Assembly (NCBI GenBank): GCA_003169975.1
Contig: PNAA01000009.1
Location: 1-64,000, forward strand
Reading direction: 5' to 3'
Origin: Spartobacteria bacterium
GTDB taxonomy: Bacteria; Verrucomicrobiota; Verrucomicrobiia; Chthoniobacterales; UBA10450
Length of the DNA: 64,000 bases
Position numbers and translations under genes: made by a program. The notes under the pieces are model-generated. The model searched no databases. It was not told the origin of the DNA and was given only the letters and a program-made list of their open reading frames with translations. The first letter of the stretch is position 1. Each line of letters begins with the position of its first letter. Positions 52,851-61,007 of this stretch are shown piece after piece.

Positions 52851-55076
52851 ATGCCGACCAGCGCCAGTTCGTCCACGCCCGAACCGCCGGCCAACGTCGT
52901 GGCCATGCCCATGCCTAACGAAACGGCGACCGGGCCGCAGTTCGCCGATCCGAAGAATTTCATCAATCGCGAGCTGAGCTGGATCGAGTTCAATCGCCGC
53001 GTCCTCGAGGAAGCGCAGGACCCAACCCAGCCCCTCCTCGAGCGGGTCAAATTTCTCGGGATCGTGAGCTCGAATCTCGATGAATTTTTCGAGATCCGCG
53101 TCGCCGGCATCAAGCAGCAGATCGCGAGCGAGACGAGCGACGTCGGGCCCGACGGGATGAGCCCGACGGAAACTTTCGTCGCCATTCAGCGCGTCGTCCA
53201 CCAGATGGTGACGCAGCAGTACGCGCTCTGGAACAAGGAGATCGAGCCGCTCCTCGAGCAAAACAACATTCACCTGCACCACGTCGGCGACCTGAACGCG
53301 AAACGCGCGGCCTGGGCGCGGCGCTATTTTCAGCAGGAAGTTTTCCCCATGCTCACGCCCCTCGCGGTGGACGCGAGCCATCCGTTTCCGCAACTCCTAA
53401 ACAAGAGCCACAACCTGCTCGTTAGGGCGCGGGCGAAACGGGGGGGCGAACCGATGCACGCCATCGTGCAGGTGCCGCGCGCGGTTTCCCGTTTGATCCA
53501 CATCCCGCGGGGCGACAAGGCCGATGAGAGTTGGAACTACATTTATCTCGCCTCGCTCATCAAACAGCACGTGGCCGATCTTTTTCCCGGCCTCATCCTC
53601 GACGGGGTGCACGCGTTTCGCGTGACGCGGAACAGCGATCTCTACGTCAACGAGGAAGAAGCGGAGAATCTCCTCCGCAGCATCGAGCAGGAACTGCGGC
53701 GCTCGAGCCGCGGCAACGCGGTCCGGCTGGAAGTGGAAGCCGATTGCCCTAACGACTTCTCCAATCTGCTCCTCGAGTTCTTCCAGCTGACCGAGGCCGA
53801 TCTCTACAAGCTCGATGGTCCGCTTTCGATGACGCACCTCGCGCCGCTGGTCGCGAACGACGCCTTTGCCAAACTGAAGGACCGCGTTTTCCAACCGGCC
53901 CGCGATCCGGCGCTGCCGCCGCACGCCGATATTTTCGAGGCGATGCGCAAGCAGGACACCCTGCTCCATCATCCCTACGAAAGTTACGACCCGGTGGTCG
54001 AGCTGGTGGAAAGCGCGGCGACCGATCCGCTCGTCCTCGCGCTCAAGATCACTCTCTATCGGACGAGCGGCGATTCGCCGATCGTCGAGGCGCTGATCCA
54101 CGCCGCCAACGAGGGCAAACAAGTGACGGCGCTGGTCGAGCTGCGGGCGCGCTTCGACGAAGCGGCCAACATCCAATGGGCGCGGCGCCTGGAGGAGGCC
54201 GGGGCGCATGTCGTCTACGGCGTGGTCGGCTTGAAAACTCACTGCAAGGCGCTGCTTATCGTTAGGCGCGACCCCGATCGTTTGCGCCAGTACGTTCATC
54301 TCGGGACCGGCAATTATCATCCGCGCACGGCGCGCATTTACACCGACTTCAGCCTCTTCACGACCACGCCCGCGCTGACCGAGGAAGTGGCGATCGTCTT
54401 TAATACCCTGACCGGTCTCGCCGGTTATCCCGGCCTGAAAAAACTCCTCGTCGCGCCCTTCGACCTGCAACCGCGGTTGATCCGCCTGATCGAGCGCGAG
54501 CGCGACCTCGCCGCCGCGGGTCAGCCCGGGCGGATCGTCGCCAAGCTCAACTCGCTCGTCGACCACGAGATCATCGAAAAGCTTTACGAAGCTTCCTGCG
54601 CCGGGGTGAAGATCGATCTCATCATTCGCGGCATTTGCTGTCTCCGCCCGAAAATCCCGGGGCTGAGCGAAAACATCCGGGTGATCAGTATCGTTGGGCG
54701 TTTTCTCGAGCACAGCCGCATCTATTATTTCGGCAACGCCGGCAAACCCGATCTTTATCTGGCGAGCGCCGATTGGATGCCGCGCAATTTTTTCCGGCGG
54801 GTCGAAATCGCGTTCCCGATCGAGTCGCCTCCGTTGCGCGACGAAATCATCAACGAAATGCTGCCGCGTTTCCTGACCGACTACGGCAAGGCGCGCGAGC
54901 TGCAACCCGACGGGAGTTATGTCCGCCTGCAGCCGGAAGAAGGCGCGCCGCGTTCGCAGGCGCAAATGCAATTTCGCGAGCACTCGCGGCGGCAGGCAAA
55001 AAAGCTGGCGGAGAAACAGCGCGAGGGCAAAACGCGGCTCCTGCCCATCCAGCATCCACCGCAAGAGCGCGCATGA
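52851..55076 (+). CDS. ppk: Polyphosphate kinase
   Basis: PPK1 reversibly transfers the ATP gamma-phosphate to polyphosphate. The protein has 741 residues, with N-terminal FINRELSWIEFNRRVLEEAQ, VSSNLDEFFEIRVAG, LTPLAVDASHPFPQL, the ATP-site LYRTSGDSPIVEALIHAANE GKQVTALVELRARFDE, the phosphorylated His in GLKTHCKALLIVRR, and the second HKD-like region VGRFLEHSRIYYFG. The Ala/Pro-rich first 35 residues are probably a flexible leader. ATGA overlap with ppgK shows co-translation and links polymer synthesis with its use. Confidence 0.96.
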   Translation: MPTSASSSTPEPPANVVAMPMPNETATGPQFADPKNFINRELSWIEFNRRVLEEAQDPTQPLLERVKFLGIVSSNLDEFFEIRVAGIKQQIASETSDVGPDGMSPTETFVAIQRVVHQMVTQQYALWNKEIEPLLEQNNIHLHHVGDLNAKRAAWARRYFQQEVFPMLTPLAVDASHPFPQLLNKSHNLLVRARAKRGGEPMHAIVQVPRAVSRLIHIPRGDKADESWNYIYLASLIKQHVADLFPGLILDGVHAFRVTRNSDLYVNEEEAENLLRSIEQELRRSSRGNAVRLEVEADCPNDFSNLLLEFFQLTEADLYKLDGPLSMTHLAPLVANDAFAKLKDRVFQPARDPALPPHADIFEAMRKQDTLLHHPYESYDPVVELVESAATDPLVLALKITLYRTSGDSPIVEALIHAANEGKQVTALVELRARFDEAANIQWARRLEEAGAHVVYGVVGLKTHCKALLIVRRDPDRLRQYVHLGTGNYHPRTARIYTDFSLFTTTPALTEEVAIVFNTLTGLAGYPGLKKLLVAPFDLQPRLIRLIERERDLAAAGQPGRIVAKLNSLVDHEIIEKLYEASCAGVKIDLIIRGICCLRPKIPGLSENIRVISIVGRFLEHSRIYYFGNAGKPDLYLASADWMPRNFFRRVEIAFPIESPPLRDEIINEMLPRFLTDYGKARELQPDGSYVRLQPEEGAPRSQAQMQFREHSRRQAKKLAEKQREGKTRLLPIQHPPQERA

Positions 55077-55768
55077 AGAAGAAGATCCTCGTCGTCGACA
55101 TCGGCGGATCGAACGTCAAGTTGATGATCTCGGCCGAGGAAAAACGGCGGAAGTTCGCGTCCGGGCCGAAACTTTCGCCTAACGAAACGGTGAGGCAGAT
55201 CAGGGAGGTCGCGGCCGACTGGGATTTCGAGGCCGTCTCGATCGGTTTTCCCGCACCGGTGCGCGACGGCAAGATCATGAGCGACCCGAAACATCTCGGC
55301 AAAGGCTGGGCGGGATTCGATTTTGCGAAGGCGCTCGGCAAGCCGGTGCGACTGATCAACGACGCCGCCCTCCAGGCGCTCGGCAGCTATCGCGGCGCCG
55401 GGCGGATGCTTTTTCTCGGGCTCGGCACCGGCCTGGGCTCGGCCCTGACCTGGGAAGGCCACGTCCTCTCGCTCGAACTGGGCGACCTGCCCTTCGGCGA
55501 CGACGGGATCATCGAAGATTGGCTCGGCGAAAACGGAATGGAGACCCTGGGCCGGAAATACTGGCAGCGCGAAACCCTCTGCGCGATCAAGCAACTGAAG
55601 CTCGCGCTCATCGCCGATCACGTCGTGCTCGGGGGCGGGAACGCGAAGTTCCTCGAGAAACTGCCCGACGGTTTCGACCTTGGCCACAACCGCAACGCCT
55701 ATCCTGGCGGTTGCCGGCTCTGGGAAACCGATCCGGAAACGAAGCGCCCGCGCTGGCGCGTCATGTAG
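55073..55768 (+). CDS. ppgK: Polyphosphate glucokinase (ROK family)
   Basis: Phosphorylates glucose using polyphosphate (and often ATP). The N-terminal VVDIGGSNVKLMIS phosphate loop, SIGFPAPVRDGKI, the catalytic Asp in RLINDAALQALGSYRGAG and FLGLGTGLGSAL are characteristic of the ppgK branch of ROK kinases. 231 residues, slightly shorter than the usual 250-270, without obvious loss of a motif. It directly follows ppk with 4 bp overlap, which supports polyphosphate as donor. Confidence 0.88.
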   Translation: MKKKILVVDIGGSNVKLMISAEEKRRKFASGPKLSPNETVRQIREVAADWDFEAVSIGFPAPVRDGKIMSDPKHLGKGWAGFDFAKALGKPVRLINDAALQALGSYRGAGRMLFLGLGTGLGSALTWEGHVLSLELGDLPFGDDGIIEDWLGENGMETLGRKYWQRETLCAIKQLKLALIADHVVLGGGNAKFLEKLPDGFDLGHNRNAYPGGCRLWETDPETKRPRWRVM

Positions 55769-55815
55769 GGCACTGGATGAGAAGAAGCGAGGCCGTCCCG
55801 GTGAAGCATGGACCT

Positions 55816-55850
55816 GCGGAAGCATGTCCCTCCGGGGGGATGCGCTTCCG
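55816..55850. repeat. Palindrome between ppgK and thyA
   Basis: CGGAAGCATGTCCCTCCG faces GGGGGATGCGCTTCCG, giving a stem of CGGAAGC with GCTTCCG and inner pairing. Possible terminator of ppk-ppgK without a T-run. A TCGTTAGGC word lies just before thyA. Confidence 0.4.
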
Positions 55851-55930
55851 CGCGTCCAGTCTGTTTCGGCTGGGCGTGATTCTCAGATTAGCCGGGATCC
55901 AGGACTTGGTCGGGCAACCTCGTTAGGCCG

Positions 55931-56725
55931 ATGCGGGCATACCAGGATCTTCTCCGACTCGTCCTCGAAAAAGGGCGCCCGAAGGAAGACCGCACCGGCA
56001 CGGGGACCCTTTCGGTTTTCGGGGCGCAGGCGCGTTTCGATTTGCGCGAAACGTTCCCTCTCCTGACGACAAAAAAGCTGCACCTCAAATCAATCATCCA
56101 CGAGCTGCTTTGGTTTTTGCGCGGCGACACCAACGTCGGCTACCTCCAGGAACGCGGGGTCACGATCTGGAACGAGTGGGCGGACGAGGAGGGCGATCTC
56201 GGCCGCGTCTACGGCGCGCAATGGCGCGACTGGCGCGGGCCTGACAATGAGCACATCGACCAGATCGATCACGTCATCACGCAAATCAAAACGAATCCCG
56301 ACAGTCGCCGCCTCATCGTCACCGCCTGGAACCCGGCGGAAGTCGATGCGATGGCCTTGCCGCCGTGCCACGCGCTTTTTCAATTCCACGTGCAGGATGG
56401 CGCGCTCAGTTGCCAGCTTTATCAACGGAGCGCGGATCTGTTTCTCGGCGTGCCGTTCAACATCGCGAGCTACGCCCTGCTCACCCGGATGGTCGCGCAG
56501 GTTTGCGGCCTAACGAGTGGCGAATTCGTCCATACGTTCGGCGACCTGCATCTTTACCGGAATCATCTCGAGCAGGCGCGCGAACAACTGGCCCGCGCGC
56601 CGCGCCCGCTCCCCCGGATGGAATTGAATCCCGCGGTCAAAAACATCCGCGACTTCCAGTTCGAAGATTTCACCCTCGCGGGCTACGACCCCTATCCGGC
56701 AATCAAAGCGCCAATCGCGGTGTAG
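55931..56725 (+). CDS. thyA: Thymidylate synthase
   Basis: Converts dUMP to dTMP with methylene-tetrahydrofolate. 264 residues matching E. coli Thy[51 protein letters not shown], the catalytic Cys in [15 protein letters not shown] (about residue 146), the [19 protein letters not shown] dUMP site, and the C-terminal APIAV. The ending IKAPIAV is the normal ThyA terminus, so the REP arm that supplies the TAG stop (56723-56725) was fitted exactly at the end of the reading frame without truncation. Confidence 0.97.
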   Translation: MRAYQDLLRLVLEKGRPKEDRTGTGTLSVFGAQARFDLRETFPLLTTKKLHLKSIIHELLWFLRGDTNVGYLQERGVTIWNEWADEEGDLGRVYGAQWRDWRGPDNEHIDQIDHVITQIKTNPDSRRLIVTAWNPAEVDAMALPPCHALFQFHVQDGALSCQLYQRSADLFLGVPFNIASYALLTRMVAQVCGLTSGEFVHTFGDLHLYRNHLEQAREQLARAPRPLPRMELNPAVKNIRDFQFEDFTLAGYDPYPAIKAPIAV

Positions 56726-56809
56726 CCGTCGCCCTGTGGGCGACGCCGGCGCAAAGCGCCAATTGCCTGCCGCACACCTCTCTGCGCTTCGCACAGCGAA
56801 GCGGCTACA
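56721..56809. repeat. REP-like doublet overlapping the thyA stop
   Basis: TGTAGCCGTCGCCCTGTGGG CGACGCCGG faces GCTTCGCACAGCGAAGCGGC TACA. The two arms have different hairpins (GTCGCCC and GCTTCGC), as in several other doublets here. The TAG of TGTAG is the thyA stop codon. Confidence 0.87.
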
Positions 56810-56854
56810 ACTGCGCGCGTGAATGCTTTGGTGATGTGATCCACGCGCAACCCC

Positions 56855-56958
56855 TGTAGCCGTCGCCCTGTGGGCGACGCCGGCGCGACGCGCCAACACA
56901 TACCCGCGCTTCGCACAGCGACACATCTCTCGGCGCTTCGCACAGCGAAGCGGCTACA
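56855..56958. repeat. REP-like element, left flank of the transposase gene
   Basis: TGTAGCCGTCGCCCTGTGGG CGACGCCGG on the left; on the right a tandem of two CGCTTCGCACAGCGA hairpin arms ending GCGGCTACA. It abuts the stop of the RAYT gene at 56960. Confidence 0.87.
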
Positions 56959-56959
56959 A

Positions 56960-57427
56960 TCAGACCCGGTCGATGATGACGATCTCGCCGGCATAAGGCC
57001 AGGCGTCCGCTTCGCAAACCAATTTTGCTCGAACGGGATTGTCACGGACATACTCCCACTTTTGGCTGTAACTTTCGGCTGCCCGCAACACGTGATCAAA
57101 AAAGCCGCGCTGCCAGACCGGACCCGAATCGCTCCGACGGACGACGCATTTCGCCAGCACCTGCTTCAGGAGACCGATCCAGCGACCGAGATCAAAACCG
57201 CGATCTCCAGAGACAAACAGGTGTATGTGGTCAGGCAGAATAACGTAGCGCCCAACCGCGACGTTATGCTCCAGGTAAGCGCGTTTGGAGAATGCCACGA
57301 GTGCGGCGTGCAGCTCAGGGTTGGCGAGCAGCGGACGCCGCCGATGAGTGCAGAAGGTGACGAAATAAACCGGCGCCTCGAGAAACACGCGATCGAGACG
57401 AGGCGGCAGCCTGGGGAAACGACCCAT
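56960..57427 (-). CDS. REP-associated tyrosine transposase (RAYT, Y1_Tnp family)
   Basis: 155-residue single-strand DNA endonuclease of the IS200/IS605-like Y1 family that is thought to mobilise REP palindromes. The HUH motif is PDHIHLFVSG (His 67 and 69). YFVTFCTHRR is the family N-terminal strand, RWIGLLKQVLAKCV the middle helix, and the catalytic Tyr lies in AESYSQKWEYVRDNPVRAKL V (Tyr 120, or less likely 127). It is bracketed by REP doublets of its own family at 56721-56958 and 57457-57546, the classic REPtron arrangement. ATG at 57427; no frameshift is visible, so it may be active. Confidence 0.92.
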   Translation of the reverse strand: MGRFPRLPPRLDRVFLEAPVYFVTFCTHRRRPLLANPELHAALVAFSKRAYLEHNVAVGRYVILPDHIHLFVSGDRGFDLGRWIGLLKQVLAKCVVRRSDSGPVWQRGFFDHVLRAAESYSQKWEYVRDNPVRAKLVCEADAWPYAGEIVIIDRV

Positions 57428-57456
57428 CGCAAATCATCGTATCACGGAACGCAAGC

Positions 57457-57546
57457 TGTAGCCGTCGCCCTGTGGGCGACGCGGGTCCGATGGGCCAATT
57501 CCCTTGCCGCGCATACACCCGCGCTTCGCACAGCGAAGCGGCTACA
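57457..57546. repeat. REP-like doublet, right flank of the transposase gene
   Basis: TGTAGCCGTCGCCCTGTGGG CGACGCGGG facing GCTTCGCACAGCGAAGCGGC TACA, nearly identical in its arms to 56721-56809. It lies between the RAYT start and bioB. Confidence 0.87.
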
Positions 57547-57612
57547 GAATCGGAACAGGCCCCGCGTCTAATTTCGTGCACTCCACTTTGCCCCCGGCTA
57601 AGATACCGACCA

Positions 57613-58599
57613 ATGAATTTTGTCGAATTGAAACGGCTCTACGATCAGCCGCTCTTTGATCTCATCACGCAGAGCCGCGCCGCCCACCTCGAACATTGGC
57701 GCGGCGAGCAGGTGCAGCGTTGCAGCCTGCTCTCGATCAAGACCGGCGGTTGCAGCGAAGATTGCGCCTACTGCGCGCAGAGTTCGCATTATTCCACCGG
57801 GGTTGCGCGCGAGGAATTGCTGCCGGTCGACGAAATCATGCACGCGGCGCAACGGGCCCGGGCGCAGGGCGCGACGCGTTTTTGCATGGGCGCGGCCTGG
57901 CGCGGGGTGCGCGACGGGACGGCGAAATTCGAGCAGGTGCTGGCGACGATCCGGGAAGTGAGCCAGCTCGGGATGGAAGTCTGCGTCACCCTCGGCGAGA
58001 TCGGGCCTAACGAGGCGCGCCGGCTGAAAGAAGCGGGGGTGACGGCCTACAATCACAACATCGACACCTCGCCGGAGTTTTATCCGGAGATCGTCAGCAC
58101 CCACACCTTCGCCGCTCGCCTAACGACCATCGCGGCCGTCCAGGAAAGCGGCATGTCGGTCTGCTGCGGCGGGATCGTCGGGATGGGCGAGAGCGCGGAC
58201 GACCGGCTGCGGATGCTCGAGGTGCTGAGCAATTTTCAGCCGCCGCCCGAGAGCGTGCCGATCAACTGCCTGATGGCGATGCCCGGCACGCCGCTGGCCG
58301 GGCAGCCGCCGATCGACATTTTCGATCTCGTTAGGCTGATTGCCCTCACCCGCCTCGCCCTCCCGCGGGCGCGCGTCCGTCTGGCCGCGGGGCGGACCCG
58401 GCTGACCCGCGAAGGACAGGCGCTCTGCTTTTTCGCCGGCGCCAACTCGATCTTTTACGGGAATAAACTGCTCACCGCGGCCAATCCCGCGGCCGACGCG
58501 GATGTTGCGCTCCTGCGCGCGCTCGGCTTGGAAATCGAGCCTAATGAAGATTCGGAGGGACGAGGAACCGCAGTCTCAGGCGATACCTGGCGCGTCTGA
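57613..58599 (+). CDS. bioB: Biotin synthase
   Basis: Radical-SAM enzyme that inserts sulfur into dethiobiotin. The 4Fe-4S motif is GGCSEDCAYCAQSSHY (CxxxCxxC, about residues 48-56), followed by TRFCMGAAWRGVRDG, GLEVCVT-like GMEVCVTLGEIGPNEARRLK, AYNHNIDTSPEFYPEIVSTH, and CCGGIVGMGE for SAM/substrate contacts; FFAGANSIFYGNKLLTA near the end is also diagnostic. 328 residues. ATG at 57613 is chosen over the long frame from 57472, which is repeat sequence. No other bio genes are adjacent. Confidence 0.96.
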   Translation: MNFVELKRLYDQPLFDLITQSRAAHLEHWRGEQVQRCSLLSIKTGGCSEDCAYCAQSSHYSTGVAREELLPVDEIMHAAQRARAQGATRFCMGAAWRGVRDGTAKFEQVLATIREVSQLGMEVCVTLGEIGPNEARRLKEAGVTAYNHNIDTSPEFYPEIVSTHTFAARLTTIAAVQESGMSVCCGGIVGMGESADDRLRMLEVLSNFQPPPESVPINCLMAMPGTPLAGQPPIDIFDLVRLIALTRLALPRARVRLAAGRTRLTREGQALCFFAGANSIFYGNKLLTAANPAADADVALLRALGLEIEPNEDSEGRGTAVSGDTWRV

Positions 58600-58790
58600 C
58601 TTGCTGGAGGGGCAAGCCGGCGAAATCAACCCGAGCGAGGCTTTCCCGTGATCGTGTCATTTCACGAACAATTGCGTTACTCTTGAGGCATGTGGGGTCA
58701 TAAATAAAAAAAACGAAAAAAAAGCGTGACAACCACGTACCAGGTCGCATACACGTCTCCCCACGCAGTAAATCGTCAGATCATAATTAA

Positions 58791-59432
58791 ATGAAAAAAC
58801 AAATCAGTCTCAGCATCACCTGCCTTCTTTTGATGACAGGCCTAACGTTCGGCGCTAACGAAGCATTGACCCTGACAAGCGGCGGCTTCAACACCATCAC
58901 ACTCAGTTCAGGGAGTACTTCCTTTAGTCTCAACGTCTCCTCGACCTGGACGGGCTACAGTTCCATCGGCTTGTCGTTTTGGTTGCAAATGCCGAGCGCG
59001 ACTGCTTCAGACTTTACCCTGACCAGCGTCATCTACGGAACCACTTTCCCCGATCCGAATCAGCTTTCGCCGGCGACGGTCCTGTTCACCAATACGGATA
59101 CTGCGGGCGGAGCCGATGCCGGTTATACGTATGAGACGCGTGACCTGGGTTCCACCGAAAACGCCGGCCCGGTCACCGCGGGAACGTATTCGGTGGCGGA
59201 CATGACGTTTAACTTGAGCGGAGTCCCAGCGGGGACCTACGTGCTGAGATCGACTGTCGTTGGCTCGCGAAAGTCCGAGCAAAGCGACGACAGCTTCGCC
59301 AGTCACAACTTCCCGCAATCTTTCTTCACGATCATCGTTTCGCCGGTGCCGGAACCGGCCACCTGGTCCTTCCTCGCTCTTGGCGGTGTGGGCGCGATCG
59401 GTCTGACTATCCTGCGGCGGCGGCGTGCTTAA
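58791..59432 (+). CDS. PEP-CTERM sorting-domain protein
   Basis: 213 residues. Signal peptide (MKKQISLSITCLLLMTGLTF GA), a beta-rich Ser/Thr body of about 165 residues, and a C-terminal VPEPATWSFLALGGVGAIGL followed by TILRRRRA: the PEP motif, hydrophobic helix and basic end recognised by exosortase. The product is exported and processed to the surface or extracellular matrix. The 190 bp upstream is AT-rich and probably contains the promoter. A strong terminator follows at 59497. Confidence 0.93.
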   Translation: MKKQISLSITCLLLMTGLTFGANEALTLTSGGFNTITLSSGSTSFSLNVSSTWTGYSSIGLSFWLQMPSATASDFTLTSVIYGTTFPDPNQLSPATVLFTNTDTAGGADAGYTYETRDLGSTENAGPVTAGTYSVADMTFNLSGVPAGTYVLRSTVVGSRKSEQSDDSFASHNFPQSFFTIIVSPVPEPATWSFLALGGVGAIGLTILRRRRA

Positions 59433-59496
59433 GAAACGGCTGATTTAGCCGCATTGATGCGGCGCCGGCGTGGCTTGTTTCGCCGGGTTTATTGTG

Positions 59497-59539
59497 GAGC
59501 ATCGGTGGCTGTTCGAATCAGCCACCGATGCTTTTTTTT
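59497..59539 (+). terminator. Rho-independent terminator
   Basis: A perfect 14-bp stem AGCATCGGTGGCTG / CAGCCACCGATGCT with the 7-base loop TTCGAAT is followed by eight more T residues. It ends the PEP-CTERM transcript and is the clearest intrinsic terminator in the window. Confidence 0.93.
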
Positions 59540-59624
59540 TGGGCGAGGAGACCGGGCCGTCCTCTGCTTGCGCGAGCGCGGGGGGAGAAACCTGCCCTAA
59601 CGAAGAGTCCATCCTGGCGGCCGC

Positions 59625-59707
59625 GTCATCCCGAGCGCAGTCGAGGGATCCCGTGGTGAAACCTTCCAGCCAGCGCACCGGGATCCCTCGACTGCGCTCG
59701 GGATGAC
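59625..59707. repeat. Complete GTCATCCCGAGCGCAG inverted repeat
   Basis: GTCATCCCGAGCGCAGTCGA GGGATCCCG faces CGGGATCCCTCGACTGCGCT CGGGATGAC, nearly perfect arms of about 30 bases around a 25-base centre. It is the intergenic reference copy of the family found in frame in uvrA at 23197-23289. Confidence 0.88.
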
Positions 59708-59761
59708 TGGATTTTTTTAACTTTCCCATTGACCGCGCCTCTCGCCGCTAGCCTCGCCGCG

Positions 59762-60358
59762 ATGAAAGCCATTCTCGGTTCGCTTCTTTGCCTGGTCCTC
59801 CTCGCCGCCGAATGTTTTGCGATCAAAGGCGGGCCGCCCTACCCGGCGAGCACGAACATCGTCGGGACCTGTGCGGGCGTCCTGCAGCCGACCTTCGATC
59901 CAACCGATCCGTTTTCCGCCAACTCGTTAGGCGTTTTCACCCTCGGCGTGCCCTCGACCGGCGCTTCCACCGGCAACTTCCTCATGTTCACCCGCGGCCG
60001 CGTTTTCGGCGGAACGATCCAGGGCGTAACCGATCCGAACAAGGCTACGATCAGCGCGCTGATCAGTGCCACCTTTACCTATACGCTCAACTTTACCGAC
60101 AGCACCGGCACGCTGCAGACGATCGATGTCACCGCCAGCGTGACCGGTCCGCTGGCCGCGAAGGTCACGCCGACGCGCAGTCCGTTTGCGGTTTCGAGCG
60201 CGCTCCTGCAGGGAAGCGCGGTCGCCTATATTTCGAACGGCGGTGTGCAAGTCAATGGCGACCCGACGATTGACGGCACGCTTTCGCTACAGGTGGCGGG
60301 CTTCAAACAATCGAGCGTCGATCCGGGCGCGGGCACGCTCGTCCCGCCCTCGCCCTAA
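59762..60358 (+). CDS. Secreted protein of unknown function
   Basis: 198 residues from ATG 59762, which gives a clean signal peptide (KAILGSLLCLVLLAAECFA). The mature part is Thr/Ser/Gly-rich and beta-type (SLGVFTLGVPSTGASTGNFL, ISATFTYTLNFTDSTGTLQT), with no recognised domain. The TAA stop lies within a CCCTAACGA word. It may belong with the neighbouring PEP-CTERM protein in surface structures. Confidence 0.75.
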   Translation: MKAILGSLLCLVLLAAECFAIKGGPPYPASTNIVGTCAGVLQPTFDPTDPFSANSLGVFTLGVPSTGASTGNFLMFTRGRVFGGTIQGVTDPNKATISALISATFTYTLNFTDSTGTLQTIDVTASVTGPLAAKVTPTRSPFAVSSALLQGSAVAYISNGGVQVNGDPTIDGTLSLQVAGFKQSSVDPGAGTLVPPSP

Positions 60359-60377
60359 CGAGCCGGCAGATTTCGTC

Positions 60378-60484
60378 GTTCCGAGCGAAGTGGAGCGCAG
60401 CGGAACGGAGTCGAGGAATCCCGTGGCGAAACCCTTCAGGAAACGCAGCGAAATGCCGCACCTTCGCCGCGCTCCGCTCGGCCT
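60378..60484. repeat. Degenerate TCATCCCGAGC-family repeat
   Basis: GTTCCGAGCGAAGTGGAGCG and GAGTCGAGGAATCCCGTGGC match the left half of the 59625-59707 family; the right half is degraded. The ATG of the pseudopilin fragment (60453) lies within it. Confidence 0.5.
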
Positions 60485-60946
60485 GGCGCCGGTTGCCTTC
60501 ACCCTCCTCGAGCTGCTGATTGTCCTCGCCATCATCGGCATTCTGGCGACCCTGTTGATTCCGGTTTACGGCCATTTGCGCGAACGCGCGCAAAAGGTGC
60601 AGTGCATGGCCAACTTGCACAGTCTTTACGTTGGGACCGATCTCTACGTGCAGCGCAACGGCAGTTGGCCGCAGATTTTTCTCAAGAACTACGGTACGCC
60701 CGAGGACTATGCCAACGCCTGGGTCGCGGCGCTCGATCCTTTCGGGATCGAGCGCACAACCTGGATCTGCCCGACGATTCAGGAAATGCTCCATGGCCCC
60801 GATTACAACGACCCGGCCAACGCCCGGCTCGACTAATGGCCGCGCCAACCCTGGTCATCGAGACTGGCGACGTGCACGGCAACGGCAACCTCATCATCTT
60901 CACCGACGGCAGCATCGCCGAGACGAACGACGTCCTGCCGAAATAA
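60453..60946 (+). pseudogene. Type II secretion/pilin-like pseudopilin, interrupted
   Basis: The first frame (60453-60836) codes 127 residues with the prepilin N-methylation signal FTLLELLIVLAIIGILATLL (Phe after the cleavage site, Glu at mature position 5), then a globular part with DLYVQRNGSWPQIFLKNYG. It stops early at TAA 60834. A second frame overlapping as TAATG (60836-60946) codes 36 residues ending in GDVHGNGNLIIFTDGSI, which looks like the normal C-terminus of such pseudopilins; WPRQPW appears in yet another frame between them. So a deletion or frameshift probably broke one gene. No other secretion genes are adjacent. Confidence 0.7.
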
Positions 60947-61007
60947 TTCACAACCCGTTTTCCGGTATTCTTCCTCCGCGACCTCTGCGGTTAAAGATGA
61001 GCCGGCA

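Noticed and set aside
53397-55064. A 555-codon minus-strand frame opposite ppk
   Set aside because: ppk is complete with all motifs on the plus strand; the opposite frame lacks any family signature.
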